A stretch of DNA of 64,000 nt, taken from assembly GCA_003612485.1 (NCBI GenBank), contig RAZA01000020.1:1-64000 (forward strand), read 5' to 3'. Within the stretch, counting starts at the first letter, position 1. Every line of letters starts with the position of its first letter. Below are positions 35,830 through 44,884 of this stretch, piece by piece. Origin of the DNA: a bacterium D16-50 (GTDB lineage Bacteria > Bacillota > Clostridia > Lachnospirales > Lachnospiraceae). Under the pieces are notes generated by a model that saw only the letters and a program-made list of their open reading frames with translations, was not told the DNA's origin and did not search any database. A program made the translations under genes and the position numbers.

Positions 35830-35930
35830 TCACCTTTAACCGGGCATTTGTAATCACGCACCCAACTACCGTATTGAGTTACAATCGTATCTTCTATAGA
35901 TGAATCAATTTCTTGATAAATGATGTTCAT
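35830..35930 (-). pseudogene. Truncated start of an unknown gene coupled to the GNAT-kinase gene
   Basis: An ATG at 35930 overlaps the stop of the upstream GNAT-kinase gene and has GGAGGTG 8 bp before it, the signature of a coupled gene. About 35 plausible residues (IIYQEIDSSIEDTIV...) follow. The frame then runs into sequence that is the downstream region of the PAP2 gene on the other strand. The original 3' part appears lost. Confidence 0.4.
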
Positions 35931-37591
35931 TACAGCACCTCCATATTCAACCACTCTTTCAGATGTTTCAATACATCGCCGTTTTTCAATTCTTCAAGCG
36001 AGCCTTTTGCCCACGATGGAAAAGTCTCATGTTCGCAAGCATTAATCAGCGTGACGAGAGGTGAAATAAAGGCGTCTGCTTTTTTCTCCTCCTCGTCGAT
36101 ATTATCACCGTACTCTTGTATGAATGCCTCCGAAGCATCGTTAGAAAGCGAACTTGTTACATTGCGTATATCCCCGTAAGCGATACCTTTGCCCAGCAAA
36201 TTGTAATCGAACATGAGTGCACTTTCACCGTTTTTTGATACAATCAAATTCGTCCAGTAAAAATCATTATATGTTAGTGTTCGGCGCAGAGCATCTATTC
36301 GACTGCGGATCATGTTGTAGTTCTCCGTGATTACCTGCCAAAGTATGTTCCTTGTAGTCCCTGTCTTTTCTGCGATTACCGCCATATTGTTTGCGGTAAT
36401 AAGATCGGATTCATCATACATCGGAATCTCGCTGCCGGAAAGATAGTCACGACCTTTTTCATGAAGCATCGTGTACCATTTGGCAATAGCCTTTGCAATC
36501 TTCGGATCGCTCAAATCACTTTCTTTACCGAGCCGATATTCGTCGCTTGAATCCACATCAGGCAATAGTATTGCATTTTTGGTGTATCCCAATAGCGGTA
36601 ATGTCGGGATTCCGAGCTTTGACAGCATCAAATAGTTGTCAATTTCCCGCGCATCTTCTCGATTCTCAAAAACTTTCAGGATAAGCTTTTTTCCTTCTGA
36701 TTCCACGCGATACAAAGATATTCTGGCTTTTGATCGAATCAGCGAACCAACCGGATTACGCACGCCCAGTTCAGTTAGTTGCAGAATATAAGATGAAGGC
36801 AGCAGTTTGCAAGGTTGTCCCAACTGTGACAGTATCCTGTTGATTTTCACAAGCAACTGCTCATCCATGCCATCCCAGTTAAGCAGTTCCGCGCCACTGA
36901 GACGATGCAGTTGGGATACGAATTTGATTCCATGCTCCTCAAATGTTTGCTTTACACGCTCGGGAAGATGATCGGTCAGCAGTTCGACGGGCGGAAGCTG
37001 AATAGGTTCTTTATAAGGGAACTCCTTTTCAAATTCAGCCATTTCCTTTGGATCGACCTCATAGACTTCGTCTTCAATATACCGACCAGTAACACCATCC
37101 AAGGCTCTGTCATACAACTCCATTGCCATCAGCGCGTCCCAGCTGCCACCGCCAGAGGATACGATACCATACCTGCTTGCTCTCCGAAACCCAAATCTCG
37201 GGTAATAATCGGGATGTCCATAGAAAATAATTGCGCGATATCCCAGTCTTGTTGCCTCGGCAATGGAATGACGCATAAGGGCTGAACCCACGCCCATCCT
37301 TTTATAGTCCGGATGAACACTGAGAGGGCCGAAATTCAAAACTTCTATTTCCTGATTGTCTGGCATCCGTACTTTCGCTATACTGTAAATTATGTGACCC
37401 ACGATTCTACCTTCCGCTTCCGCAACAAAATCAAGCTCCGGTACGAATGAGGGGAGGTCTCTCAGTTTGTGTACCAATAGATGCTCTCCATCGCAAGTGG
37501 GATGATCCATGCATCCCCAAAACGCTTCTCGCGTTAGCTCCTCTACAATGCGATAATCGGCAGGTATTTCATTCCTGATATTGATATTCAA
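35930..37591 (-). CDS. GNAT acetyltransferase fused to an APH-like kinase
   Basis: A 553-residue two-enzyme fusion. Residues 1-165 form a GNAT domain with an acetyl-CoA segment (SVHPDYKRMGVGSALM) and FYGHPDYYPRFGF, as in YhbS-like enzymes. Residues about 205-258 form a helical linker with a helix-hairpin-helix look (VSQLHRLSGAELLNWDGM). Residues about 285-553 look like an aminoglycoside-phosphotransferase/choline-kinase fold: K306 (LILKVF), D443 and N448 in YNDFYWTN in place of HxDxxxxN, and D462 in MFDYN. Substrates are unknown; resistance is possible but unproven. It overlaps the rsgA relic by 4 bp. Confidence 0.8.
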   Translation of the reverse strand: MNINIRNEIPADYRIVEELTREAFWGCMDHPTCDGEHLLVHKLRDLPSFVPELDFVAEAEGRIVGHIIYSIAKVRMPDNQEIEVLNFGPLSVHPDYKRMGVGSALMRHSIAEATRLGYRAIIFYGHPDYYPRFGFRRASRYGIVSSGGGSWDALMAMELYDRALDGVTGRYIEDEVYEVDPKEMAEFEKEFPYKEPIQLPPVELLTDHLPERVKQTFEEHGIKFVSQLHRLSGAELLNWDGMDEQLLVKINRILSQLGQPCKLLPSSYILQLTELGVRNPVGSLIRSKARISLYRVESEGKKLILKVFENREDAREIDNYLMLSKLGIPTLPLLGYTKNAILLPDVDSSDEYRLGKESDLSDPKIAKAIAKWYTMLHEKGRDYLSGSEIPMYDESDLITANNMAVIAEKTGTTRNILWQVITENYNMIRSRIDALRRTLTYNDFYWTNLIVSKNGESALMFDYNLLGKGIAYGDIRNVTSSLSNDASEAFIQEYGDNIDEEEKKADAFISPLVTLINACEHETFPSWAKGSLEELKNGDVLKHLKEWLNMEVL

Positions 37592-38386
37592 TGCTTTCCA
37601 CCTCCGTATTTTTTGTTTTCCAATTTCTTTTGCCTGCTGAACTTTGCGATGTTCTTATTCCTTTGCTGCTTTTGCCGTAGAAAAGCAACCTTGCCATCCG
37701 AATATTTCGCTTCTGTTTTTAGTCCGATATAACTCTCCCAGCGTTCATGGGACAAATCGCCGTTGGCAATGGCCTCTTTAATTGCACAGCCCGGCTCAGT
37801 CTCATGCTTACAATCGCTGAATTTGCATTTTCCTAAGTATTGCTCGACATCGGAAAATGCTTCGCCCAGCCCGCTGGAAACATCCCACATTCCCAGTTCA
37901 CGCATCCCCGGCGTATCAATGATCATTGCTTCGTTTTTCAGCATAATCAGCTGCCGATGAGTTGTGGTGTGCCGTCCTTTGCTGTCATCCTCTCGGATCC
38001 CATTAGCAACCATGATCTCCTTACCTGCAAGTGCATTCACAAGACTCGATTTTCCTACACCGGATGAACCGAGAAATACGATTGTTTTCCCGGGGGCCAT
38101 ATACGCAGCAAGGGTATCAAGACACGATTCGTATATACGATCCATACTCATCCACGAGGTCTGCTTTTGTCAATACGACAACCGGAATTGCTCCTGACTG
38201 CCATGCCAATGTCAGGTACCGTTCCAGACGCTTGGCGTTGAAATCTTGGTTCAATGACTGCATGATAAAAACATAATTAAAATTTGATGCAACAGCCTGT
38301 TCGCCGCGGCCGGGTGTAGGATCTCTGCGGGAGAAGAATTTCGGGGTAATACCGGCAAGTAATGCCTTCTTGTACAGAAGGCTCAT
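37588..38386 (-). pseudogene. rsgA: Ribosome small-subunit GTPase RsgA, truncated and frameshifted
   Basis: Two minus-strand frames make up one RsgA. The first (38386-38117) holds FFSRRDPTPGRGEQAV and the VVVLTKADLV G4 motif, then breaks. The second (38151-37588) resumes at APGKTIVFLGSSGVGKSS with the P-loop, DTPGMRELG and the zinc-binding C-x-x-x-x-C/H end (CKFSDCKHETEPGC). About 30 residues are missing at the junction, and the N-terminal OB domain is absent. This is a decayed second copy, coupled to the GNAT-kinase gene. Confidence 0.75.
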
Positions 38387-38422
38387 TTACGCAGATTTTC
38401 CGTAACCGGAAAACCTGCGTAA
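38387..38422. repeat. Inverted repeat at the truncated rsgA 5' end
   Basis: Two 16-bp arms (38387-38402 and 38407-38422) with one mismatch and a 4-bp loop abut the ATG of the rsgA relic. They sit exactly where the OB domain is missing. It could be the end of an excised or inserted element. Confidence 0.7.
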
Positions 38423-38627
38423 ACGCTTGTTGGTGACATATCCCCAAACCCCTGAGATCATCTTACCTGACATAAGTCATAAGTTTTTCAATGTTTCCTT
38501 ATGGGCTACTGCCTTTGACAGCCTTCTTTTTTCGGAAATGGTTTTATGAACGATTTCGGAAGACTGCCGGATACAGCCGGAGCGAAGGCCTTGGGGCGGA
38601 TATGGGATAGGCCGGCGGGGAACCGCT

Positions 38628-39455
38628 TCAGACGGCTCCCGGCGTTTTTTTGGCGGCGCGGGCGATCAGCATCCATATACCCAGCTCTGCCAGCAGTGTG
38701 CCTGCGGTCAGCAAAAGGAAGAGGCCGGCGCATTGCATGATCGCATAAGGGATGGTTTCCCGGGAATCCATGTGAAACAAGATCTCTCTGTAGAACATGC
38801 AGAGGGCACAGCATGTCAGATTCAGGGTGGGCATGAAACCCAGAGTATAATTCCTCCTCCCGGAATCCGCAGCGCAGATCGCAAAGGTTGCCAGCTCCAC
38901 GACGACGATGGAGATAAATTGGGCATTGAAGTAAGGGCCCGATTTGGACAGTTCCATGCCAAAGATTTCGTTCCCGGTAAGTATGCAGCGGCTCAGCGCT
39001 ACTATGAGATAGGTTGAATATAAAATACCCAGAGCAGATACTATGCCGCACAGAAGCTTTTGCCAGTTTCCCTTGGGCTTTACCTGATAGTCGGACAGCA
39101 GATAATAGGTTCCCACAGCAAGGCCGGAGAAGATGATACAGTACAAGGCATTCTCCTGATTGGGGTGAAGATGAGCGATGACGGGCAGTACTATGAGGGA
39201 GAAGAGGAAGAGCAGGGCGGCGCCCAAAGCATTTTTGTGGGCATAGTATTGCTTTACCCGCTTCATGAAGTTCAGCGGGCCCTGACCGGCTTCTCCGGCA
39301 GAGATCTCCGTGGATTTAACGGCATCCAGATAGGCGCGGCATTCCTGACATTGGGAAAGATGTGCTTCCACGGCCTTTTTTGTTTCCTCTGAAGAGATTT
39401 CGTCCACATAAGAAGGAATGAGATCCTTTATGATGTCACAGTGCAGGGTACACAT
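38628..39455 (-). CDS. Zinc-finger anti-sigma factor, membrane-bound
   Basis: A 275-residue membrane protein. The N-terminal cytosolic zf-HC2 domain has the H-x3-C-x2-C motif (AHLSQCQECRAYL), typical of zinc-binding anti-sigma domains. Five or six membrane helices follow from about residue 75 onward. It lies 43 bp behind the ECF sigma gene on the same strand and should hold that sigma factor at the membrane until a signal releases it. Confidence 0.85.
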   Translation of the reverse strand: MCTLHCDIIKDLIPSYVDEISSEETKKAVEAHLSQCQECRAYLDAVKSTEISAGEAGQGPLNFMKRVKQYYAHKNALGAALLFLFSLIVLPVIAHLHPNQENALYCIIFSGLAVGTYYLLSDYQVKPKGNWQKLLCGIVSALGILYSTYLIVALSRCILTGNEIFGMELSKSGPYFNAQFISIVVVELATFAICAADSGRRNYTLGFMPTLNLTCCALCMFYREILFHMDSRETIPYAIMQCAGLFLLLTAGTLLAELGIWMLIARAAKKTPGAV

Positions 39456-39498
39456 ATCAGTTACCTCCTAGTTTTTGATTCAGGTTTTTATGTGGTTT

Positions 39499-39990
39499 CT
39501 ATGTCTTTTTCTTGTGGGGGAGGCCTCTGGCCTTGGCCAGAAGCTCTTTGCCCCGATAAAAGTTGACTCTGGCCCAGTTTTCGCTTCTGCCCAGTATTTC
39601 TCCGATCTCCCGGAAGGATAGATCGGCGGAAGCGCGCAGGTAGATGACCTCTCTCATCTGGGCGGGGAGCTGCTGCATTTCTTTCAGTACCTCCAGCAGC
39701 TCCATCCTATGCAGTACAGTCTCCTCCGGCTGCATCTTTTGAGGAGCCGGCTGCTCCTTTGGCTCTGTGGGAATCTCCCGTTTGTTTTTTGCCAGATATT
39801 GGTAATAGACATGTTTGCCGATCTGGCAGAGCCAGGTGGAGAGCTTGCAGCTCCCGTCGTATCTTTCCAGAGATTGGTAGGCCCGCAGGAAGGTTTCCTG
39901 AGTCAGGTCCTCCGCCAAAGAAGGGGTATGGCAGAGGGATAATAGGTAATGATATACAATTTTTGCATTTTCCTGATAGAGCTGATCCAT
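39499..39990 (-). CDS. ECF-type RNA polymerase sigma factor
   Basis: A 163-residue extracytoplasmic-function sigma factor. Region 2 is LAEDLTQETFLRAYQSLERYD with the -10 recognition helix. Region 4 (LRASADLSFREIGEILGRSENWARVNFYRGKELL) is the -35-binding helix-turn-helix. The linker is proline-rich. It is cotranscribed with the zf-HC2 anti-sigma gene. Targets may include its own promoter, but I could not identify a matching ECF promoter. Confidence 0.9.
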   Translation of the reverse strand: MDQLYQENAKIVYHYLLSLCHTPSLAEDLTQETFLRAYQSLERYDGSCKLSTWLCQIGKHVYYQYLAKNKREIPTEPKEQPAPQKMQPEETVLHRMELLEVLKEMQQLPAQMREVIYLRASADLSFREIGEILGRSENWARVNFYRGKELLAKARGLPHKKKT

Positions 39991-40088
39991 ATTCTCTCCC
40001 CGGCATTGCGATGGTGACTTCTGTTGGTTAATCTTGTGAGTATCAGATTTGTTACAAACAATTAAAGTAAAATCAATATTTTTTAGGC

Positions 40089-40117
40089 TTGTTTCAAGTA
40101 TATGGGTGTGGTAAAAT
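40089..40117 (+). promoter_or_regulatory. Weak sigma-70-type promoter before the DUF3048 gene
   Basis: TTGTTT (40089-40094) and TAAAAT (40112-40117) are 17 bp apart. It would start transcription about 130 bp before the lipoprotein gene. Confidence 0.4.
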
Positions 40118-40256
40118 TATATCATAATTTGCCGTTTGGGGGGGAATATGTTTGCATTTGGCGGAAATTTCCAAGTGTGATAACGCCTTACGAAGGGACA
40201 AATTGGTCATTTGGTTTTTGGAAATAGGTAAAAAGAGAGGAGAAAAGGAATTTCCT

Positions 40257-41477
40257 ATGAAGAAGAAAGTATTGGCAGCACTTATTATAGCGGTAGGTCT
40301 TCTGGCCGGGTGCGGCGATGATGAACTGCCGTCCCCGGTGCAGGTTACGCCTCAGCCCATGAACACGGCGACTCCCGCGCCGGAGGAATCGGTAAGCCCC
40401 TCCCAGCCTGAGGAGGAAGAGCCCTCCATGGAGGACGGCATGAAGGCCAACGGGGAAAATCATCCCATCGGCCAGCGGACAGTGGTGGACGGCAAGATGC
40501 AGAGCTACCTCACCGGAGAATGGAAGGACGAGGGCGTCGTGAAGAGAAGGAACATGGCGGTTATGATCAACAACCTCCTGCAGGCGCTTCCCCAGTACGG
40601 CATTTCCGAAGCCAGCATTATCTATGAGGCTCCGGTAGAAGGACGAATCACTCGTCTTATGGGATTCTTTGAGGACTATGACGATCTGGATCACATTGGT
40701 TCGGTGAGAAGCAGCCGCGACTATTTTATTTTCGAGGCACTGGCATATGAATCCATCTACTGCAACTGGGGGCTTGCGAGGCCTTGGGTGGAGGAGCTGA
40801 TCAATTCCGATCAGGTGGACAATGTCAGCACTGCGGTGGCAGGCATCAATAAGCCGGCCAGCGACGCTACTTATAAGAGGATTGAGCGTGGCAGCAACAT
40901 AGCTGTAGAGCATACGGGGTATCTGTTCATCGACGGATATGGGAAGGATGTCGAGCGCCTTGGATACGATACGGACTACACAAACCGCTTCACGCAGGCA
41001 TTTTCCTTTGCGGATGAAGGTTATATTGCCACCTATGAGTCCTATCCCGATGCCACGAAGATATATCCCGGAGGAACGCAGGCCAATGCGGGGGGATACG
41101 GTAAGCACAATCCCTGCTTTGAGTACAATGCGGAGGAGAGAGTTTATTATAGGACCCAGTACGGCCAGAAGCATATCGACGAGATGAACAATGAACAGCT
41201 TTCCGTGACCAACGTAATCTTCAAAGTCTGCCATGGCGAGGAGAGATTCCCTGACAATGATCAGTACGACTATCTGGCCTTTGATGTTGACGGCACGGGA
41301 GATGCCTATATCTTCACCAACGGCAAGGTGATCAAGGGAACCTGGCAGCGCAAGGATGAGAGATACAGCCCTAATATGTTCTACGATGAGAATGGGAACG
41401 AGATCGTCCTGAATCAGGGAAAGACATGGATCTGCTGCATCTGGAAAGAGTATGACGAGTTTATTCACTATGAATAA
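40257..41477 (+). CDS. DUF3048 (YerB-like) lipoprotein
   Basis: A 406-residue lipoprotein. A short signal peptide ends in the lipobox LLAGC, then a Pro/Glu-rich linker precedes the DUF3048 domain (RRNMAVMINN, SIIYEAPVEGRITRLM, GSVRSSRDYFI), which covers the rest. YerB-like proteins are surface proteins of unknown function. ATG 40257 is chosen over upstream in-frame codons because the signal peptide starts there and GGAGAAAAGGA precedes it. It ends 15 bp before a terminator. Confidence 0.88.
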   Translation: MKKKVLAALIIAVGLLAGCGDDELPSPVQVTPQPMNTATPAPEESVSPSQPEEEEPSMEDGMKANGENHPIGQRTVVDGKMQSYLTGEWKDEGVVKRRNMAVMINNLLQALPQYGISEASIIYEAPVEGRITRLMGFFEDYDDLDHIGSVRSSRDYFIFEALAYESIYCNWGLARPWVEELINSDQVDNVSTAVAGINKPASDATYKRIERGSNIAVEHTGYLFIDGYGKDVERLGYDTDYTNRFTQAFSFADEGYIATYESYPDATKIYPGGTQANAGGYGKHNPCFEYNAEERVYYRTQYGQKHIDEMNNEQLSVTNVIFKVCHGEERFPDNDQYDYLAFDVDGTGDAYIFTNGKVIKGTWQRKDERYSPNMFYDENGNEIVLNQGKTWICCIWKEYDEFIHYE

Positions 41478-41491
41478 GTTTTTGAGGAGGG

Positions 41492-41524
41492 CGCAGTCCG
41501 TTGCTTCGGGCTGCGTCTTTTTAT
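41492..41524 (+). terminator. Rho-independent terminator
   Basis: A GC-rich stem (GCGCAGTCCG paired with CGGGCTGCGT, one mismatch) is followed by CTTTTT. It ends the DUF3048 transcript. Confidence 0.7.
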
Positions 41525-41590
41525 GTAGGAGGACGCCGTAGGCTTGGGGAAGCTGCAGACGGCAGAGCAGAGAATGCTGTGGAGGGGAAC

Positions 41591-42925
41591 ATGAGGAAGG
41601 GAAGAACTGACGGGGGAAAAGGGAGATCCGTACAAGGAAAAGGCTTCGGCAGAAAGAGTGCTGTCTTATGCTTGATTATGATTCTTCTGACGGCAGGCCT
41701 GAACGTGGCGGCATGGAACAGCACGGTTTTCTGTGATTGGTACATCGCAAATCTGTTTCCCCTATGGGTCAATACATATGGGCGGCTGACGGGCATTTTC
41801 CCCTTTTCCGTAGGTGAATGGCTGATCGGGGCGGGGATAGTCTTGGTGGCGTTTGCTCTTTTTCTGGGATTATTGTGGGGCGTTGTAGGCTTGGTAAAAG
41901 GGGCTGCCCTGCTGCTGAAGGCGGTGATGGGATCGGCGCCGGATTCCGGAAGGACTGCTGTCAAGACCGGGGCGGATTGTCTTGGAACCTCTCATGGATC
42001 GGCTTGCAGAAGCTTTTTATGTAGGTTCACCGGAGGGTTCTATCGCTTTTTTGGATGGACGTTTCTCACAGTATGCCTGATTATGACGCTGAACTGCTTT
42101 ATTTTATATCATGGTTCTACCTTCTCGCAGCATTATTTCGGTGAAGATGATGGAGAATACACTCTGGAGGATCTGATTGCGGTTTACAATATGGTGGCGG
42201 AGAGATGCAATCAGCTGGCCGGAAGCATGGAAAGGGACGAGACGGGGATGGTTCTCTACAAAGGAGGACTGGGGAAGAAAGAAGCCCTGAGAGATATGGC
42301 TGATCAGGCCAGAGAACTGATGGCGGAGCTGGGGGCGGATTATCCGCAGCTGGACGGCTATTATCCCCGTCCCAAGGCGCTGCTGTCCTCGGACTTCATG
42401 TGCCAGCAGCATATGCAGGGCTATTATTTTCCCTTTTCCATGGAGGCAAATTACAATGATGTCATGCACATCCTGAACATTCCGTCTACCATGTGCCATG
42501 AGCTTGCCCATCTGCGGGGCTATATCTACGAGGACGAAGCGAACTTTATTGGCTATCTGGCCTGCGTAGGATCGGAGGATGAATTTTTCCGATATGCGGG
42601 TTATCTCAGTGTGCTGGTCTACTTGAACAACGATATCTATTATGCATGGAGGGATCATCCGGATATCTACGAGGATACCGTCAAGCGCATAGCCCCCGTG
42701 GCGGTGGAGGAGCAGGTATGGACAGACAATATCTTCGTCACGCAGGAGGAGTGGGACCGCATCAACGGAAAGGCTCTGCTGGATACGGAGCTGGTGGACA
42801 AGGCGGCGGATGCGTTCATCGATGGCAATCTCAAGCTGAACGGGATTTTGGACGGAAAGGTCAGCTATAGCCGGGTGGTCAGATTGCTTCTGCAGTACTA
42901 TAGGCTGAAAGGACTGCCGGAATAG
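41591..42925 (+). CDS. DUF3810 membrane protein with HExxH zinc motif
   Basis: A 444-residue membrane protein. Membrane helices lie near residues 20-45, 70-100 and 150-175. The C-terminal soluble part carries a CHELAHLRGYIYEDEANFI segment, an HExxH zinc-peptidase motif with a downstream Glu in EDEANF. That is the DUF3810 signature and suggests a membrane metalloprotease facing outside. The start is ATG 41591 after GGAGGGGA. No partner gene is evident; activity is inferred. Confidence 0.82.
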   Translation: MRKGRTDGGKGRSVQGKGFGRKSAVLCLIMILLTAGLNVAAWNSTVFCDWYIANLFPLWVNTYGRLTGIFPFSVGEWLIGAGIVLVAFALFLGLLWGVVGLVKGAALLLKAVMGSAPDSGRTAVKTGADCLGTSHGSACRSFLCRFTGGFYRFFGWTFLTVCLIMTLNCFILYHGSTFSQHYFGEDDGEYTLEDLIAVYNMVAERCNQLAGSMERDETGMVLYKGGLGKKEALRDMADQARELMAELGADYPQLDGYYPRPKALLSSDFMCQQHMQGYYFPFSMEANYNDVMHILNIPSTMCHELAHLRGYIYEDEANFIGYLACVGSEDEFFRYAGYLSVLVYLNNDIYYAWRDHPDIYEDTVKRIAPVAVEEQVWTDNIFVTQEEWDRINGKALLDTELVDKAADAFIDGNLKLNGILDGKVSYSRVVRLLLQYYRLKGLPE

Positions 42926-43244
42926 TTTTATACCACAAGTATCATTGTCATGCAGAAAATCCTATGTTAATATAAATGCTGCATAGGAGAAAACACATCA
43001 TGTTAGTGATGGAAACGGCATGGAAAAGTGGTAATTGCGAGTTTGAATCTTGTGCCTATGCCCGTGGCTTTGTGACCCTGACAGCAAAAACATTTTAAGG
43101 GCCTGAAGATGTAGGGCGGTTCAACGCCGCCACAGGATAAAATGGGTCATGTTTATGGAAAGCGGATAAGGACGAGAACGGCGGGAAGCCTGCAGCAGGC
43201 GTCCGTAGGAGGGAATGCCCGAAGGGACGGGCGGAGGTTTGGTC
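42926..43244. other. Intergenic region before the DUF2828 gene
   Basis: I see a CCTATG/CATAGG hairpin at about 42961-42985, a 32-codon frame from 43000 without support, and a tRNA T-arm-like element at 43037-43053 (7-nt loop TTTGAAT on a 5-bp stem with two G-U pairs). No complete tRNA or known ncRNA is visible. Confidence 0.4.
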
Positions 43245-44705
43245 ATGAGTTTTGCGGATTGGTTGAGAAGAGAGGGAAGTTTTACAAGGACGGAGAACGG
43301 GGCCGTGGCTCTGAATACCACGGGGAGCGCTTGTCTGGATCTTTTTTCCACGGCGGGAGCCCTGCGGGAGGCGGAGGATGCCAGAGTGGAGTCCATGTTT
43401 GCCGAGGCATATAAGGAGAGCCCTTTGCTTGCCACGAAGATAGTCTTTTATGCAAGAGACATTCGGGAAGGCTTGGGGGAGCGTAAGACCTTCCGAACCT
43501 TGTTGCGTTATATGGCAGAGCGGCATCCGGAGGCTCTGTTGCCCAACCTTGACCTTATCGGCATATTCGGGAGATATGACGATCTCTATTGTCTTATGGG
43601 GACGCCTTTGGAGGCGGCTATGTGGGAGGCCATGAAGGCGCAGTTTCAGGAGGATCTGAGGAATCTTCATCAGGGAAATGCCGTGTCCCTATTGGCAAAA
43701 TGGATCAAGACTGCGGATGCAAGCTCCCGGAACACCAGACGGCTGGGGATATTGACGGCGCAGAAGCTGGGATATCCCGTATACAATTTCAAGCGCATGG
43801 TGCGCAGCCTGAGAAAGCAGATCGGTGTGGTGGAGGCGCTGATGTCCGGGGGCCGCTGGGAGGAGATCAAATACTCCGCAGTGCCCAGCCGGGCTATGAT
43901 GATTTACCGCAAGGCCTTCCGGCGGCATGACGAGGAAAGGTTTCAGGTTTTTGTGGATAGAGCGTCCATAGGGCAGGAGAAGATCAACGCCGGAGCGCTG
44001 TGCCCTTACGACATAGTGGAGAAATTACTCTACCAGAGAGAGCAGGGAGAGAACGCAAAGGTGCTGGAGGCTCAGTGGGGCCAGCTGCCCGACTATGTTG
44101 GAGAGGGAATCAACGCCATCGTCATGGCCGATGTATCCGGCTCCATGATGGGAAGACCCATGGCCACGTCCATCGGACTGGGAATTTACTTTGCAGAACA
44201 CAACAAGGGGGCGTATCACGACATGTTCATGACCTTCAGCGGACAGCCGGAGGTGGTGCTGCTGAAGGGGGAGACTCTGGAGCAGAAGATCGCCGGCATG
44301 AGCAAGGCGGCATGGGCCATGAACACGGATCTGAAAGCGGCCTTTGACAAGGTCTTGGAGATAGCGCTGAACAATCATGTGCCTCAGGAGGAGATGCCCA
44401 AGGCGATTATCGTCATATCCGATATGGAGATCGATTTCTGCGGAAACAAGGATTGGAGCTTCTACGACAAGATGGTTCATAGGTTCAGAAAGCACGGCTA
44501 CGAGATCCCCAACATCATTTTCTGGAATGTCAACAGCCGCAGCGATGTGTTCCATGGGGATGCGTCAAGAAGAGGCGTGCAGCTCTGCGGCGGACAGTCC
44601 GCCACGGTATTCAGGCAGCTGATGAGCTGCATCGGGTACACGCCTATGGAGATGATGGAGACAGTGATCAACGGTGAGAGATACGACTGCATCAGAATTG
44701 CATAG
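43245..44705 (+). CDS. DUF2828 protein (TROVE/vWA-like)
   Basis: A 486-residue DUF2828 protein. The N-terminal ~270 residues are helical with TROVE-like motifs (KIVFYARDIREGLGERKTFR, LIGIFGRYDDL, KWIKTADASSRNTRRLG). The C-terminal part is a von Willebrand A domain with a MIDAS DVSGSM near residue 295 and a later ISDMEID. Such proteins resemble Ro60/Rsr, which bind structured RNAs. ATG 43245 has GGAGG 8 bp before it. It is monocistronic and ends before a strong terminator. Confidence 0.85.
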   Translation: MSFADWLRREGSFTRTENGAVALNTTGSACLDLFSTAGALREAEDARVESMFAEAYKESPLLATKIVFYARDIREGLGERKTFRTLLRYMAERHPEALLPNLDLIGIFGRYDDLYCLMGTPLEAAMWEAMKAQFQEDLRNLHQGNAVSLLAKWIKTADASSRNTRRLGILTAQKLGYPVYNFKRMVRSLRKQIGVVEALMSGGRWEEIKYSAVPSRAMMIYRKAFRRHDEERFQVFVDRASIGQEKINAGALCPYDIVEKLLYQREQGENAKVLEAQWGQLPDYVGEGINAIVMADVSGSMMGRPMATSIGLGIYFAEHNKGAYHDMFMTFSGQPEVVLLKGETLEQKIAGMSKAAWAMNTDLKAAFDKVLEIALNNHVPQEEMPKAIIVISDMEIDFCGNKDWSFYDKMVHRFRKHGYEIPNIIFWNVNSRSDVFHGDASRRGVQLCGGQSATVFRQLMSCIGYTPMEMMETVINGERYDCIRIA

Positions 44706-44778
44706 AATATTTCGGTGCCTCTTGGCAGAAGGAAAGGCAGGGCCGGCAAGAAGGCTTCTGCTGTAACTGGAACATTGC

Positions 44779-44819
44779 AGCAAAAAAAGGCTTCGTAGTA
44801 ATACGAGGCCTTTTTTGCT
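44779..44819. terminator. Strong terminator, possibly bidirectional
   Basis: A long A-tract/GC/T-tract hairpin (AGCAAAAAAAGGC paired with GCCTTTTTTGCT, loop around TCGTAGTAATACGA). It serves the DUF2828 gene on the plus strand and could also end minus-strand transcripts from 45610. Confidence 0.85.
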
Positions 44820-44884
44820 GCCCGGAGATGATACAATACGGGTGGGTTTGCTTTAGTGCAAAAATGTTTCCATCAAGCTTTTCT

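Noticed and set aside
35334..35954. Full-length 206-codon minus-strand gene
   Set aside because: Only the first ~35 codons after ATG 35930 have gene-like signals; the rest is antisense to the PAP2 gene.
40188..41468. Long minus-strand open frame of 426 codons
   Set aside because: It is the complement of the DUF3048 lipoprotein gene, has no ribosome-binding site or family features, and arises from codon bias.
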